From IMG/VR virus record IMGVR_UViG_3300006927_002996, positions 1 through 31,407 of that record: a stretch of DNA of 31,407 nucleotides; one strand, given 5' to 3'. Shown here piece after piece: positions 12,577 through 21,064 of the stretch (its first letter is position 1; each line of letters begins with the position of its first letter). Below the pieces are notes generated by a model. That model made no database searches. It saw only the letters and a program-made list of their open reading frames with translations, and had not been told where the DNA came from. This stretch comes from a virus. The position numbers and the translations under genes were made by a program.

Positions 12577-13300
12577 GTGTCCATTCAAACATAAGTTAAT
12601 TTATCTAGATGGGATAAAGAAGTTTAAGGGCAATGAATACACTGCATTTGGCACCGCCATTCATCACGTTTGCGAATTAAAAGTACAAGATTCCACTATC
12701 AACGGTGAAGACTCTTTTAAGAAAAAATTCGTAGAAGAAATTAAAAATCTAGAATTAGAAGAAATTAATAAAAAATTAGTTGTAGAAATGGTAGAACAAG
12801 GAAAGAACTTAGTAAAATATATTCTTCCCGAGCTAGAGAGAACCTTCGAAAAATACGAAGTGGTCTCGGTGGAGGAGCAAATTTTTGAAGGGATTACCGA
12901 GTTTGAAACAGATTTTAATTTTAAAGGATTCATTGATCTGGTAATTAAGACACCAGACGACAGATATCATGTAATAGATTGGAAAACGTGCTCTTGGGGT
13001 TGGGACGCGCAAAGGAAATCGGAAAAGATGACAGTATATCAATTGAGCTTTTACAAGAATTATTTTTGTAAAAAACACAATATCGATCCGGATAATGTAG
13101 ATACCTATTTTGCCCTTTTGAAGAGGACAGCTAAAAAAAACAACGCTGAAATATTCAAGGTCACGAATGGCAAAAAGAGGGTAGCAAACGCCGTAGACTT
13201 ATTATATCGAGCATTAACACATATTAATAGTAAAAATTACATTAAAAATAAGCTATCATGTAAAAGATGTGAATTCTATAAATCTTCTCACTGCCCATAA
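12476..13300 (+). CDS. PD-(D/E)XK nuclease of the RecB/Cas4 type with Fe-S cysteines
   Basis: 274 residues from ATG 12476, chosen because AAAGGAAG (12462-12470) precedes it and the family-typical SxSELKxWxxCP start follows at residues 25-36. Motifs: Cys35 in ECPFKHK, GTAIHH (59-64), Asp154 in FIDLV, VIDWKT (167-171) as the D-x-K active site, Gln189 in YQLSFY (motif QxxxY-like), and C-terminal Cys262, Cys265 and Cys273. The Cys set (one near the start, three at the end) matches the 4Fe-4S arrangement of AddB, Dna2 and Cas4 nucleases. It probably processes DNA ends during phage recombination or degrades host DNA. It is a stand-alone nuclease with no helicase domain. Overlaps the upstream gene by 101 nt. 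Confidence 0.87.
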   Translation: MSQLQQAQQREEESLKQRPNLKKISFSELKIWNECPFKHKLIYLDGIKKFKGNEYTAFGTAIHHVCELKVQDSTINGEDSFKKKFVEEIKNLELEEINKKLVVEMVEQGKNLVKYILPELERTFEKYEVVSVEEQIFEGITEFETDFNFKGFIDLVIKTPDDRYHVIDWKTCSWGWDAQRKSEKMTVYQLSFYKNYFCKKHNIDPDNVDTYFALLKRTAKKNNAEIFKVTNGKKRVANAVDLLYRALTHINSKNYIKNKLSCKRCEFYKSSHCP

Positions 13301-13311
13301 AGGAAACAACT

Positions 13312-14577
13312 ATGAAAAAAATTAAAGTCTTTATTATTTCAGACAGTCCACTTGCCCCTTCCGGGGTAGCTGGACAAACAAGATATATGATCGAGGGTTT
13401 GTTGCAAACTGGTAGGTTTAAATTTGTTTGTTTCGGCGGTGCAATAAAGCATGCTGATTACAAACCAATTACAACGGAAGAATATGGCGATGACTGGGTG
13501 ATACACCCTATTGACGGATACGGCAATCAAGAGTCAGTTAGAACGCTATTGCAACAAGAAAAGCCAGATATAATGTGGATTATGACGGACCCGCGCTTTT
13601 GGCCATGGCTGTGGGAGATTGAGAACGAAGTAAGATCTGTCGTCCCGCTTGTATATTATCACGTATGGGATAACTTTCCTGCTCCAAAATTTAACAGAGA
13701 CTTTTACATGTCTAATGATTTAATAGCTACGATAAGTAAGCTAACAGACGAGATCGTTGCCGAAGTAGCACCAGAGGTGCAAAGACTTAGGATTCCTCAC
13801 ACAACCAACGTACATGTATTCAAGAGATTACCCGATGAAGAAATAAAAGATTTTAGAAGAAAAAACAAATTAGCATATAAGAAAAACGGAGATCCAAAGA
13901 CACTCTTCTTTTGGAACAATAGAAATGCCAGAAGAAAGCAGTCCGGCACTGTTCTTTGGTGGTTCTCTGAATTCCTAGAAAAGGTTGGAAAAGATAATGC
14001 CGCTATCATCATGCATACAGAACCAAAAGATCCAAATGGTCAAGATTTGGAGGCTATCATTGCGGAGACAAATATGGTTGATGGTCAGGCATTATTATCT
14101 GTTAACAAGCTCACCTTGAGTGATCTTGCAATGCTCTACAACGTTTGTGATTGCACAATTAATATTTCAGATGCTGAAGGCTTTGGGCTGGCAACGCTGG
14201 AGTCTTTATCCTGTGAAACTCCGATAATTGTTAACATGACAGGAGGTCTCCAGGAGCAAGTCACAGACGGTGAAAATTGGTTTGGAATAGGGCTCGAACC
14301 AAAATCTAAATCAATTATAGGGTCTCAGCAAGTGCCCTATATTTACGAGGATAGAATTTCTAAAGAAGATTTTATAAATGCTTTAGAAAAAATCTACAAC
14401 ATGACAGAGGAAGACAGAAGAGCATTGGGCGCAGCTGGCCGTCAACATGTGTTAAATAATTATGGATTTGACAGCTATATTGATACTTGGGACGAAACTT
14501 TAACAAGAATCCATGAAGAGGGCGGCTCGTGGGAAACTAGGAAACATAAAGCTTGGGATATGGTGGAAATAAAATGA
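13312..14577 (+). CDS. Glycosyltransferase, GT4-like (GT-B fold)
   Basis: 421 residues. The N-terminus MKKIKVFIISDSPLAPSGVAGQTRYMIEGL is the donor-independent Rossmann start with a Gly-rich loop. The C-terminal half carries the GT4 sugar-nucleotide site: FFWNNRNARRKQSG, then ISDAEGFGLATLESLSCETPIIV with the E-x7-E signature (Glu about 287 and 295). No membrane segment, so it is cytoplasmic or peripheral. Donor and acceptor unknown. It opens the glycan cluster, 11 nt after the nuclease stop, with aaagga as ribosome binding site; its own stop overlaps the next start (ATGA). Confidence 0.87.
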   Translation: MKKIKVFIISDSPLAPSGVAGQTRYMIEGLLQTGRFKFVCFGGAIKHADYKPITTEEYGDDWVIHPIDGYGNQESVRTLLQQEKPDIMWIMTDPRFWPWLWEIENEVRSVVPLVYYHVWDNFPAPKFNRDFYMSNDLIATISKLTDEIVAEVAPEVQRLRIPHTTNVHVFKRLPDEEIKDFRRKNKLAYKKNGDPKTLFFWNNRNARRKQSGTVLWWFSEFLEKVGKDNAAIIMHTEPKDPNGQDLEAIIAETNMVDGQALLSVNKLTLSDLAMLYNVCDCTINISDAEGFGLATLESLSCETPIIVNMTGGLQEQVTDGENWFGIGLEPKSKSIIGSQQVPYIYEDRISKEDFINALEKIYNMTEEDRRALGAAGRQHVLNNYGFDSYIDTWDETLTRIHEEGGSWETRKHKAWDMVEIK

Positions 14578-16670
14578 AGTATAAAGTTATTGTAGAAGGA
14601 CCGGCACTAACACAATCCGGATATGGGGAACATACGAGGTTAGTATTGAGATCATTGCGTGCGAGAGAAGATCTTTTAGATGTCTACCTGTCTCCCTTAA
14701 ATTGGGGAACCACTTCGTGGATTCTAGGAAATTCAGAAGAGAGGGAGTGGATGTCCACTTTACAACAAAAGCTGGAAGCCCTTCCAGAAAATGAAAGAAA
14801 ATTTGATTTTCACATAAGGGTTGGGATTCCAAACGAGTTTAATAGACTGGCACCGTATGCTGTTACGGTCACTGCTGGTATCGAAACAACAAAGGTTGCT
14901 CCCAAGTGGATTGAAAAAAGTCATGAAATGGACAGGCTAGTTGTTCCTTCCGAATTTGCTAAGTGGGTTTTTGAAAATACAAAGTACGAAGTCCAAGATG
15001 AGAATGGAACAAAGACTCTTTTAGGGTGTGGGTCTCCTGTGGATGTTGTGCCTTATCCAGTAGGGAGTCTGGAAAAAGATGAGAATTTTAAGTTAGACCT
15101 AGAAACAGACTTTAACTATCTTATGGTGGCACAGTGGTCAATTAGGAAAAATCTTGAGAACACTTTAAGATGGTTTATCGAAGAATTCAAGAATGAAGAC
15201 GTTGGATTGGTTATAAAAACAAACACTGCTAAGAATAGTTATATGGACAAGTCCTTTACTAAGAAAAAGTTAGAAATGTTTTTGGGCCAAAAGGAATTTC
15301 GAGATCGAAAATGCAGAATATATTTTTTGCACGGAGATATGACCCGCGAAGAACTCAATTCCTTGTACACCCATCCAAAGATCAAGGCAATAATCAGTGC
15401 AACTCACGGCGAAGGTTTTGGGCTACCCTTATTCGAAGCGGCTTGTAACGGACTTCCTGTCCTTGCTACTGGATGGAGCGGTCATTTAGATTTTCTTTAT
15501 GCTCCTGTAAAAACAAAGGGGAAGGGCGGCAAGCCGAAGAAAAAAGCCCTTTTCGCGAGAGTTGATTATGTTTTAGCACCTGTGCAAAAAGAAGCCATCT
15601 GGAAGGACATACTTCCCGAAGGATCTATGTGGTCTTACCCCAATAAAGTTGATTTTAAGAAAAAACTCCGAGCACTTCACACCAACAATGGGGTATATGT
15701 GTCCTGGGCTAAAAAACTTAAAACACATATACTTAAGAATTATTCGGAAGAAGAGGTGCTGAAAAATATGTTGGCGGCTGTAATCCCCCAAACCATATTA
15801 AACCCACCAGAATATGTTTATGTTAGTGACGCCTTCGCAGGACAATATCAAGGCGGTGCTGAAATGAGCTTGCAAACCATAATTGAGAATTCTCCATCTA
15901 AGCAGATCGGAGCGATAAACTCTAATCTCTTGAATGAGAAGCTCATTTCAGATAATAAAAAAGCAAAATGGATTTTTGGTAATATCGCGAATATGTCTCC
16001 TGAAATTTTTGAGTTGATTCAAAAACATGAGATTGAATATTCATTTATTGAATTTGATTATAAATTTTGCAAACATCGCAATCCTCTTTTATACGAGATG
16101 GTTGAAGGCGAAAAGTGCGACTATGGTGAAACGGAACAGGGTGGAAGGATAAAAAGATTTGTTGAAAATGCTAAATCTATATTTTTCATGTCAGAAAAAC
16201 AGAAACAAATTTATCTTGAATCGATAAACATTGCCGATTCCGGAAAGGTGCATGTTTTGTCCTCGTTGTTTGGAAAAGAGTTCTTCGAGGTTGTGGAATC
16301 TTTCAGAGAACAAGCAAAGGGAAGAAAGAAGGGCAATTGGGTGGTTTTGGGATCCGATAGTTGGGTCAAGGGTGCTCAAGAGTCTGAAGAGTGGTGTAAG
16401 AAAAACAATCTAGAATACGAAGTATTGTGGGGATTAAAACCGATACAATTTCTAGAAAAGTTGGCTCTATCTAAGGGCGTGTGTTTCAAGCCAGGAGGAT
16501 TAGACACGTGTCCTAGATTTATAATTGAGGCAAAGTTGCTAGGGTGTGAACTGGAATTAAATGAGAACGTTCAACACCGCGAAGAAGAATGGTTTAACAA
16601 AGATCATGAGGAAATCGTAGAATATCTCAAATCTAGACCGTCTTATTTTTGGGAGAACGCATTTTGTTAA
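14574..16670 (+). CDS. Large two-part glycosyltransferase
   Basis: 698 residues from ATG 14574, which overlaps the upstream TGA. Residues 1-410 form a GT4-type unit: GPALTQSGYGEHTRLVLRSL at the start and HGEGFGLPLFEAACNGLPVLATGWSG (about 280-305), with the E-x7-E signature. From about residue 415 a second module begins afresh (YVYVSDAFAGQYQGGAEMSL), has a Rossmann-like start and ends with KGVCFKPGGLDTCPRFIIEAKLLGCELELN, which resembles a GT-B donor-binding end with an RFIIEAKLLG helix. It is thus likely a tandem fusion of two GT-B enzymes or one GT-B with an accessory domain. A fusion could add two sugars in sequence. No membrane segments. Confidence 0.82.
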   Translation: MKYKVIVEGPALTQSGYGEHTRLVLRSLRAREDLLDVYLSPLNWGTTSWILGNSEEREWMSTLQQKLEALPENERKFDFHIRVGIPNEFNRLAPYAVTVTAGIETTKVAPKWIEKSHEMDRLVVPSEFAKWVFENTKYEVQDENGTKTLLGCGSPVDVVPYPVGSLEKDENFKLDLETDFNYLMVAQWSIRKNLENTLRWFIEEFKNEDVGLVIKTNTAKNSYMDKSFTKKKLEMFLGQKEFRDRKCRIYFLHGDMTREELNSLYTHPKIKAIISATHGEGFGLPLFEAACNGLPVLATGWSGHLDFLYAPVKTKGKGGKPKKKALFARVDYVLAPVQKEAIWKDILPEGSMWSYPNKVDFKKKLRALHTNNGVYVSWAKKLKTHILKNYSEEEVLKNMLAAVIPQTILNPPEYVYVSDAFAGQYQGGAEMSLQTIIENSPSKQIGAINSNLLNEKLISDNKKAKWIFGNIANMSPEIFELIQKHEIEYSFIEFDYKFCKHRNPLLYEMVEGEKCDYGETEQGGRIKRFVENAKSIFFMSEKQKQIYLESINIADSGKVHVLSSLFGKEFFEVVESFREQAKGRKKGNWVVLGSDSWVKGAQESEEWCKKNNLEYEVLWGLKPIQFLEKLALSKGVCFKPGGLDTCPRFIIEAKLLGCELELNENVQHREEEWFNKDHEEIVEYLKSRPSYFWENAFC

Positions 16671-17461
16671 ACGAAGAAGAATGTTTGATAGAAAATCACT
16701 TCACCATAGTAATACTTTCCTATAACAATGAGAAGTGGATTGAAAAAAATGTAAATTCTGCTATTAAGCAAGAATATGATAAATTTGATATTCGGTTTAT
16801 AAATGATGCGTCAATTGATAAAACGGGCAAATTAGCAGAGAAGTTATTTAAAGAGTGGAGAGCAGGACCAAATGAAGATAGAAAGTTGTCCGTTGTGCAT
16901 AACACTGATAATACTCGTGCCCTCCCTAATCTTGTCTCTGCAGTCAATTGCGCCCGTCCAGACTCCATTATAGTGGCTCTGGATGGTGATGATTGGTTGG
17001 CAAATAGATATGTGTTACAACATCTCAATGAGGTGTATCAAGATCCAAATGCTTGGATTACTGCTGGCTCTTACATCGAAAGCGTCGGCGGGACGGTGGT
17101 TAGACCACGAGTGACAGATGATTATTGGACGGGGAATATACGCCACAAGGAGTGGACCTTTTCTCACTTGAGAACATTTAGAAAAGAGCTTTTTATGAGC
17201 ATCAAAGAGGAAGACATGAAAGATACCGATGGCAATTTTTATAAGTTCACTTGGGATAGAGTTATAATGTACCCAATGATTGAGATGGCCGGACCCAAAC
17301 ATTTTAAACCGGTAGACAAAATAACATATGTTTATAATCGAGATAATCCATTAGCTGTTGATAAGGTCCATCGAACCGATCAGCTTCGAATTGAAGCAGA
17401 ACTAAAAGCAAAACAACCTTATGATAGATTAGAGGAACTTCCAATAAGTGACTACCTCTAA
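16664..17461 (+). CDS. Glycosyltransferase family 2
   Basis: About 265 residues with a GT-A fold: FTIVILSYNNEKWIEKNVNSA, then FINDASIDKTGKLAEKL, and the metal-binding DxD in IIVALDGDDWL. The start is probably TTG 16664, which follows GGGAGA (16651-16656) at 7 nt and overlaps the upstream stop; TTG 16649 is the alternative. It transfers an activated sugar in the cytoplasm; no membrane helices. The C-terminal half (RHKEWTFSHLRTFRKELF, then FTWDRVIMYPMIEMAG) is typical of phage and bacterial GT2 enzymes of surface glycans. It overlaps the following gene by 14 nt. Confidence 0.88.
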   Translation: MLNEEECLIENHFTIVILSYNNEKWIEKNVNSAIKQEYDKFDIRFINDASIDKTGKLAEKLFKEWRAGPNEDRKLSVVHNTDNTRALPNLVSAVNCARPDSIIVALDGDDWLANRYVLQHLNEVYQDPNAWITAGSYIESVGGTVVRPRVTDDYWTGNIRHKEWTFSHLRTFRKELFMSIKEEDMKDTDGNFYKFTWDRVIMYPMIEMAGPKHFKPVDKITYVYNRDNPLAVDKVHRTDQLRIEAELKAKQPYDRLEELPISDYL

Positions 17462-18419
17462 AAAATTCAATATTTTAATGTGCTCCCGCCCTGGAGGAGA
17501 TCGCGGACCTGGTCTCACTTTTAGTCATCATGTCGATGCCCTAAATCAAGACAAATTAGAAAGATTTAATGTGGAAGAGATCTGGAATCTTAAGCAGGGT
17601 GACGATATTAGCCAGTTCGATGTATTCTGGTTTTATGCTAAAGGATTCAATCCAACTTTATATTTTAATTTAAAACAAAACTTCCCTAATAAGAAGTTTG
17701 TTTTTGGACCAAATGTTCTCTTAGATTACCCAGACATAGGCGCAGCAGATGAGTGGGATCAGTGGTTTGTGAGAGAGGTCGCGTTTGACTTGTATATCGA
17801 TCAAGTTGAGTTTTACAACAATCATGTTAAGAAGTTTTTGAGAAAAGACTTGGTTCATAAAGCTGATTATCTAGATAAGTGTGTAACCTTTGATATAGAC
17901 CCAGAGATTATAAACAACAAGAACATAGAATATGATTGTCTTGTTTACTCCAAAAGAAGAAGGTACGATGACAACTATTTCGATTTTCACGAAGGCATAA
18001 TAGATCTTCTAGAAGAAAACGATTTATCTTATATTGAATTAACTTATGGCAGCTATAAGCGAGAAGAGTATTTTGATGCGCTCTTGAAGTCCAAGTGTTG
18101 CATTAACTTAAGTCTAGACGAGTGCCCAGGCATCGCAACATATGAGGCGATGTTTTTAGATGTTCCAGTAATTGGTTCTCCGCATAATACTCCGAGTATA
18201 TTTGACCAAAACTTTTGGGTACACGATACAGATAGAATGACAGAAAAGTATCTTAAGAGAAAAGACGGATCTGCTATCCCTTATATTGAGAAAGTAAAAG
18301 AATTCTTGAATGGTGACCTTAAGCCGTCAATCTCTCCGAGAGAATATATTCTCAAGCATGCTGGTTATGAGCGATATGCAAATGACGCTTATGATTTAAT
18401 GATTAAATATTGTGGGTGA
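17448..18419 (+). CDS. GT-B glycosyltransferase-like protein
   Basis: 323 residues from GTG 17448, overlapping the upstream gene. The start FNILMCSRPGGDRGPGLTFSHHV is a GT-B-type loop. The C-terminal half has KCCINLSLDECPGIATYEAMFLDVPVIGSPHNTPS (about 228-262), the counterpart of the GT4 donor site with E-x7-E-like spacing. No signal or membrane segment. Sequence is too divergent to assign donor or acceptor. An internal ATG at 17478 is a less likely start. Confidence 0.72.
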   Translation: MTTSKKFNILMCSRPGGDRGPGLTFSHHVDALNQDKLERFNVEEIWNLKQGDDISQFDVFWFYAKGFNPTLYFNLKQNFPNKKFVFGPNVLLDYPDIGAADEWDQWFVREVAFDLYIDQVEFYNNHVKKFLRKDLVHKADYLDKCVTFDIDPEIINNKNIEYDCLVYSKRRRYDDNYFDFHEGIIDLLEENDLSYIELTYGSYKREEYFDALLKSKCCINLSLDECPGIATYEAMFLDVPVIGSPHNTPSIFDQNFWVHDTDRMTEKYLKRKDGSAIPYIEKVKEFLNGDLKPSISPREYILKHAGYERYANDAYDLMIKYCG

Positions 18420-18425
18420 AATGAA

Positions 18426-19259
18426 GTGGGTTTAGGTGGGTATCTAGCATGGACAGCAGTCGCCAGAGAGGTGGCAAACAAGCTCTCTGAGGGACTTAAA
18501 GTGTTACCCTGTGAGGGTGATGGCAAAAACGTTAATAAACTGCTTAGAAGTCCAGTATTCGAGAATAACCCCTATATTTACAAAAATGGAGACGGTGACG
18601 AGGCATTTCCTCTGTTTTTAAACAATCCTCAAGCAAATTATTGCAAGAATGACACACCAATTAAGGCTTATCATAGGGGCGACAAACACATAATAGAACA
18701 GATGTGTGAATTTTATGGCATTGAAAACCCCGAACTTAGGTGTGAATTATACTTTACAAACGCTGAAAAAGAAAGAGTGAACAAGCTTTTAGAGGGATTG
18801 GAGTCGAAATTCATTACTATAGAACCGTATTCAAAGATGAACTACACCAAAAACAGGTCCTACCCACTGGAAAACTGGCAAAACATAGTAGAAGCCTTAA
18901 AGGATAAGGTTCAAATAGTCCAACTAGGGACACACGCCGGACCTTTGTTGAAAAACGTTGTAGATTATAGAGGATTGACATCGTTTAGAGAGGCAACGAT
19001 ATTAATTGGCCATTCCGAGTTGTTCTTGAGTACAGAGGGAGGGCTAGTACATGCTGCAACCGCCGTAGACACACCTTCCGTGGTAATAATAACTGGATAC
19101 CAGGACGAAAGAATGGTAGCATATCCCCAAAACATTAATATCAATATTGCAAATCACGGACCTTGTGGGCTTAAGGTAGAATGCCCTGAGTGTGTAGAAG
19201 ACGCATCTAATCATGATGAAAAAGAAATTATTGACAAAGTACTAGAGTTTCTGCTATAA
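18426..19259 (+). CDS. Heptosyltransferase-like glycosyltransferase (GT9)
   Basis: 277 residues from GTG 18426 (the nearby ATG at 18421 is followed by a stop). GT9 signs: GLGGYLAWTAVAREVANKL at the N-terminus, FITIEPYSKMNYTKNRSYPLENWQNIVEAL (the donor-side motif), VQLGTH, VDYRGLTSFREATILIGHSELFLSTEGGLVHAATAVDTPSVVI (the classic acceptor/donor GGxxHxAxAxxxP element). GT9 enzymes use ADP-heptose in LPS inner-core synthesis. It lies directly before heptose kinase and adenylyltransferase genes, which supports a heptose donor. Other ADP- or UDP-sugars cannot be ruled out. Confidence 0.83.
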   Translation: MGLGGYLAWTAVAREVANKLSEGLKVLPCEGDGKNVNKLLRSPVFENNPYIYKNGDGDEAFPLFLNNPQANYCKNDTPIKAYHRGDKHIIEQMCEFYGIENPELRCELYFTNAEKERVNKLLEGLESKFITIEPYSKMNYTKNRSYPLENWQNIVEALKDKVQIVQLGTHAGPLLKNVVDYRGLTSFREATILIGHSELFLSTEGGLVHAATAVDTPSVVIITGYQDERMVAYPQNININIANHGPCGLKVECPECVEDASNHDEKEIIDKVLEFLL

Positions 19260-19266
19260 TTCGCTT

Positions 19267-19665
19267 ATGGCTAAAAAAACAATATTTACCAATGGGTGTT
19301 TTGATATACTTCACCGTGGCCACATCGAGCTTCTAAAGTTTTGCAAATCGTATGGTCGTGTTATCGTGGGTCTTAATAGTGACAAAAGTGTGCGAAAATT
19401 AAAGGGACCTTCCCGTCCTGTCTTCTCGGAAAACGATAGAAAATTTATGTTGGAGTCCTGCAAATACGTGGACAAGGTGCACGTCTTTGAAGAAGACACT
19501 CCCATTAACTTGATTAGTAAGCTAAAGCCGGATATAATTGTGAAAGGTGGAGATTATGAAGAAGAGGATGTCGTCGGAAAAGACGTATGTGAATCTGTTA
19601 TAATCTTTAATTATTTAGATGGATATTCAACAACTGAAATCATTCAAAATATTAGTGATAGGTGA
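19267..19665 (+). CDS. hldC: D-glycero-beta-D-manno-heptose-1-phosphate adenylyltransferase-like
   Basis: 132 residues of the nucleotidyltransferase (HIGH) superfamily: TIFTNGCFDILHRGHIELL with the HxGH element, then VGLNSDKSVRKLKGPSRPV and IIVKGGDYEEEDVVG (the ISTTxI-like end is STTEII). This is the C-terminal half of HldE as a stand-alone enzyme, making ADP-heptose from heptose-1-phosphate. Glycerol-3-phosphate cytidylyltransferases look similar, but the KGGDY and GYSTTEII segments match the heptose group better. The next gene, overlapping by 47 nt, is the matching kinase. Confidence 0.85.
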   Translation: MAKKTIFTNGCFDILHRGHIELLKFCKSYGRVIVGLNSDKSVRKLKGPSRPVFSENDRKFMLESCKYVDKVHVFEEDTPINLISKLKPDIIVKGGDYEEEDVVGKDVCESVIIFNYLDGYSTTEIIQNISDR

Positions 19666-20404
19666 TTCCTGTACGGATGTATATAACTACGGTACGTGCA
19701 ATAGGATAAGTCCAGAAGCACCCGTCCCGATATTAAAGACAACCTATGTAGAAGAAAAGCCTGGGATGGCTTTGAATGTTCAGAAGAATTTAGAAGCTTT
19801 TGGGCATGAATCTATGATATTAACAAATTCCGAAGTTATAAGAAAAGAAAGGTATGTAGATCAGAAGACGATGCAACACCTCTTAAGAGTCGACATCGGA
19901 GAAGAATCACCTCTCCAACCAATGGACAAAAGACTTATTAGAACAATCAAAGATTCCGGGTTTAAATATGATTGTGTTGTAGTCTCGGATTATGATAAGG
20001 GATTTATATGCAGTGATAATTGCGAAGACATAATAAGTGCCTTGAGAGATGAAGATACTGTTGTTTTTGTTGACTCGAAGAAACAGGACCTGTCTTGTTA
20101 TCAAGAGTGCATAATAAAGCTGAATGAATTTGAATATGCAAATATTGAAAAGGAACCATTCAACTCAGAAGTAATAGTGACTTTAGGGTCTCAGGGTGCC
20201 AGATGGAGAGATCAGGATTTCCCAACAGAACCGGTTAATGTATTCGATGTTTGTGGAGCGGGAGACACGTTTATGGCAGCGTTTGTCACTGCTTACATGT
20301 CTACTTTTTCTTTTCCAGAATCTATCAAATTTGCGAATAAGTGTGCAAGACTATCAGTTAAAAAGTTTGGTAATTATGTGGTATCATTAGAGGACTTGAG
20401 ATGA
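19619..20404 (+). CDS. hldA: Heptose-7-phosphate kinase-like (PfkB family)
   Basis: 261 residues of the ribokinase/PfkB fold, matching the N-terminal kinase half of HldE: ILVIGDSCTDVYNYGTCNRISPEAPVPI (residues 11-38), YVEEKPGMALNVQKNLEAFG, VVVSDYDKGF, IVTLGSQGARW, and the catalytic GAGDTFMAAFVTA with the invariant Asp. It would phosphorylate D-glycero-D-manno-heptose-7-phosphate at C1. At 261 residues it is shorter than the usual ~310-residue kinase domain. ATG 19619 lies inside the upstream gene, so translation is coupled. Split genes for the two HldE activities are known (HldA/HldC). Confidence 0.86.
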   Translation: MDIQQLKSFKILVIGDSCTDVYNYGTCNRISPEAPVPILKTTYVEEKPGMALNVQKNLEAFGHESMILTNSEVIRKERYVDQKTMQHLLRVDIGEESPLQPMDKRLIRTIKDSGFKYDCVVVSDYDKGFICSDNCEDIISALRDEDTVVFVDSKKQDLSCYQECIIKLNEFEYANIEKEPFNSEVIVTLGSQGARWRDQDFPTEPVNVFDVCGAGDTFMAAFVTAYMSTFSFPESIKFANKCARLSVKKFGNYVVSLEDLR

Positions 20405-20721
20405 TTTATGTTTTTGATATCGATAATACAATTTGCGAGACTGTAAACAGCGATTATAAAAACAGTATACCTATAAAAGAAAGAATTGATTCAATAAATG
20501 AGTTATACGAAAATGGTCATACAATAATATTTAATACGGCTAGAGGAATGGGAAGAACTAGAGATAATATTTTACTTGTTTACGAGATGTTTTTCGAGAT
20601 GACAAAAAACCAGCTGGATAGTTGGGGAGTTAAATATGATAAGTTATTTATGGGTAAGCCATCGGGCGATATTTATGTTGATGACAAGGGCATAAAAGAT
20701 GACAGATTCTTCAAAATATAA
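20401..20721 (+). CDS. Small HAD-family phosphatase
   Basis: 106 residues. HAD motif I is FDIDNTIC (4-11) with the nucleophile and acid/base Asp pair; motif II is IIFNTARG; the end carries IYVDDKGIKDD (motif IV acidic residues). It lacks a large cap domain. Similar small HAD proteins occur in capsule and LPS clusters. In position between heptose kinase and other sugar genes it may supply the GmhB step (heptose-1,7-bisphosphate phosphatase), but its sequence is shorter than GmhB (~180 residues), so this is inference. Its start overlaps the kinase stop (ATGA) and its end overlaps the cupin gene by 23 nt. Confidence 0.75.
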   Translation: MIYVFDIDNTICETVNSDYKNSIPIKERIDSINELYENGHTIIFNTARGMGRTRDNILLVYEMFFEMTKNQLDSWGVKYDKLFMGKPSGDIYVDDKGIKDDRFFKI

Positions 20722-21064
20722 ACCAAAATATGTCCCAAAAGGATGGGGGCACGAGCTTTGGATAGTAAATAAAGAAGAATATTGTGGGAAACTGTTGTTT
20801 ATAAAGAAAGACAAGAAATGTTCGTGGCACTTTCACAGGTTGAAGGACGAAGTGTTTTATTTGCAATCTGGAAAGTTGTTGGTAAGATATTCAGACAAGG
20901 GAGATATTAACGAGTGTAAAACGTTGATTATGAATCCGGGAGACTCTTTTCATGTTTACAGGCTTCTGAAACATCAAATGGAGGCTCTGGAGGACTCGGA
21001 GTTGTTTGAGTTCTCTACACAACATTTTGATAGCGATTCACATAGGATTATAAAAGGTGATTAA
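20699..21064 (+). CDS. Cupin-domain sugar-phosphate isomerase-like protein
   Basis: 121 residues forming a single cupin barrel similar to the C-terminal domain of type II mannose-6-phosphate isomerases: VPKGWGHELWIVN, CSWHFHRLKDEVFYLQSGKLLVRY (metal-binding His-x-His, Glu), MNPGDSFHVYRLLKHQMEAL (second metal-binding His). As a one-domain version it may isomerise or epimerise a sugar phosphate or act as a sugar-nucleotide 3,5-epimerase-like enzyme. It is embedded in the heptose module. Confidence 0.78.
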   Translation: MTDSSKYKPKYVPKGWGHELWIVNKEEYCGKLLFIKKDKKCSWHFHRLKDEVFYLQSGKLLVRYSDKGDINECKTLIMNPGDSFHVYRLLKHQMEALEDSELFEFSTQHFDSDSHRIIKGD

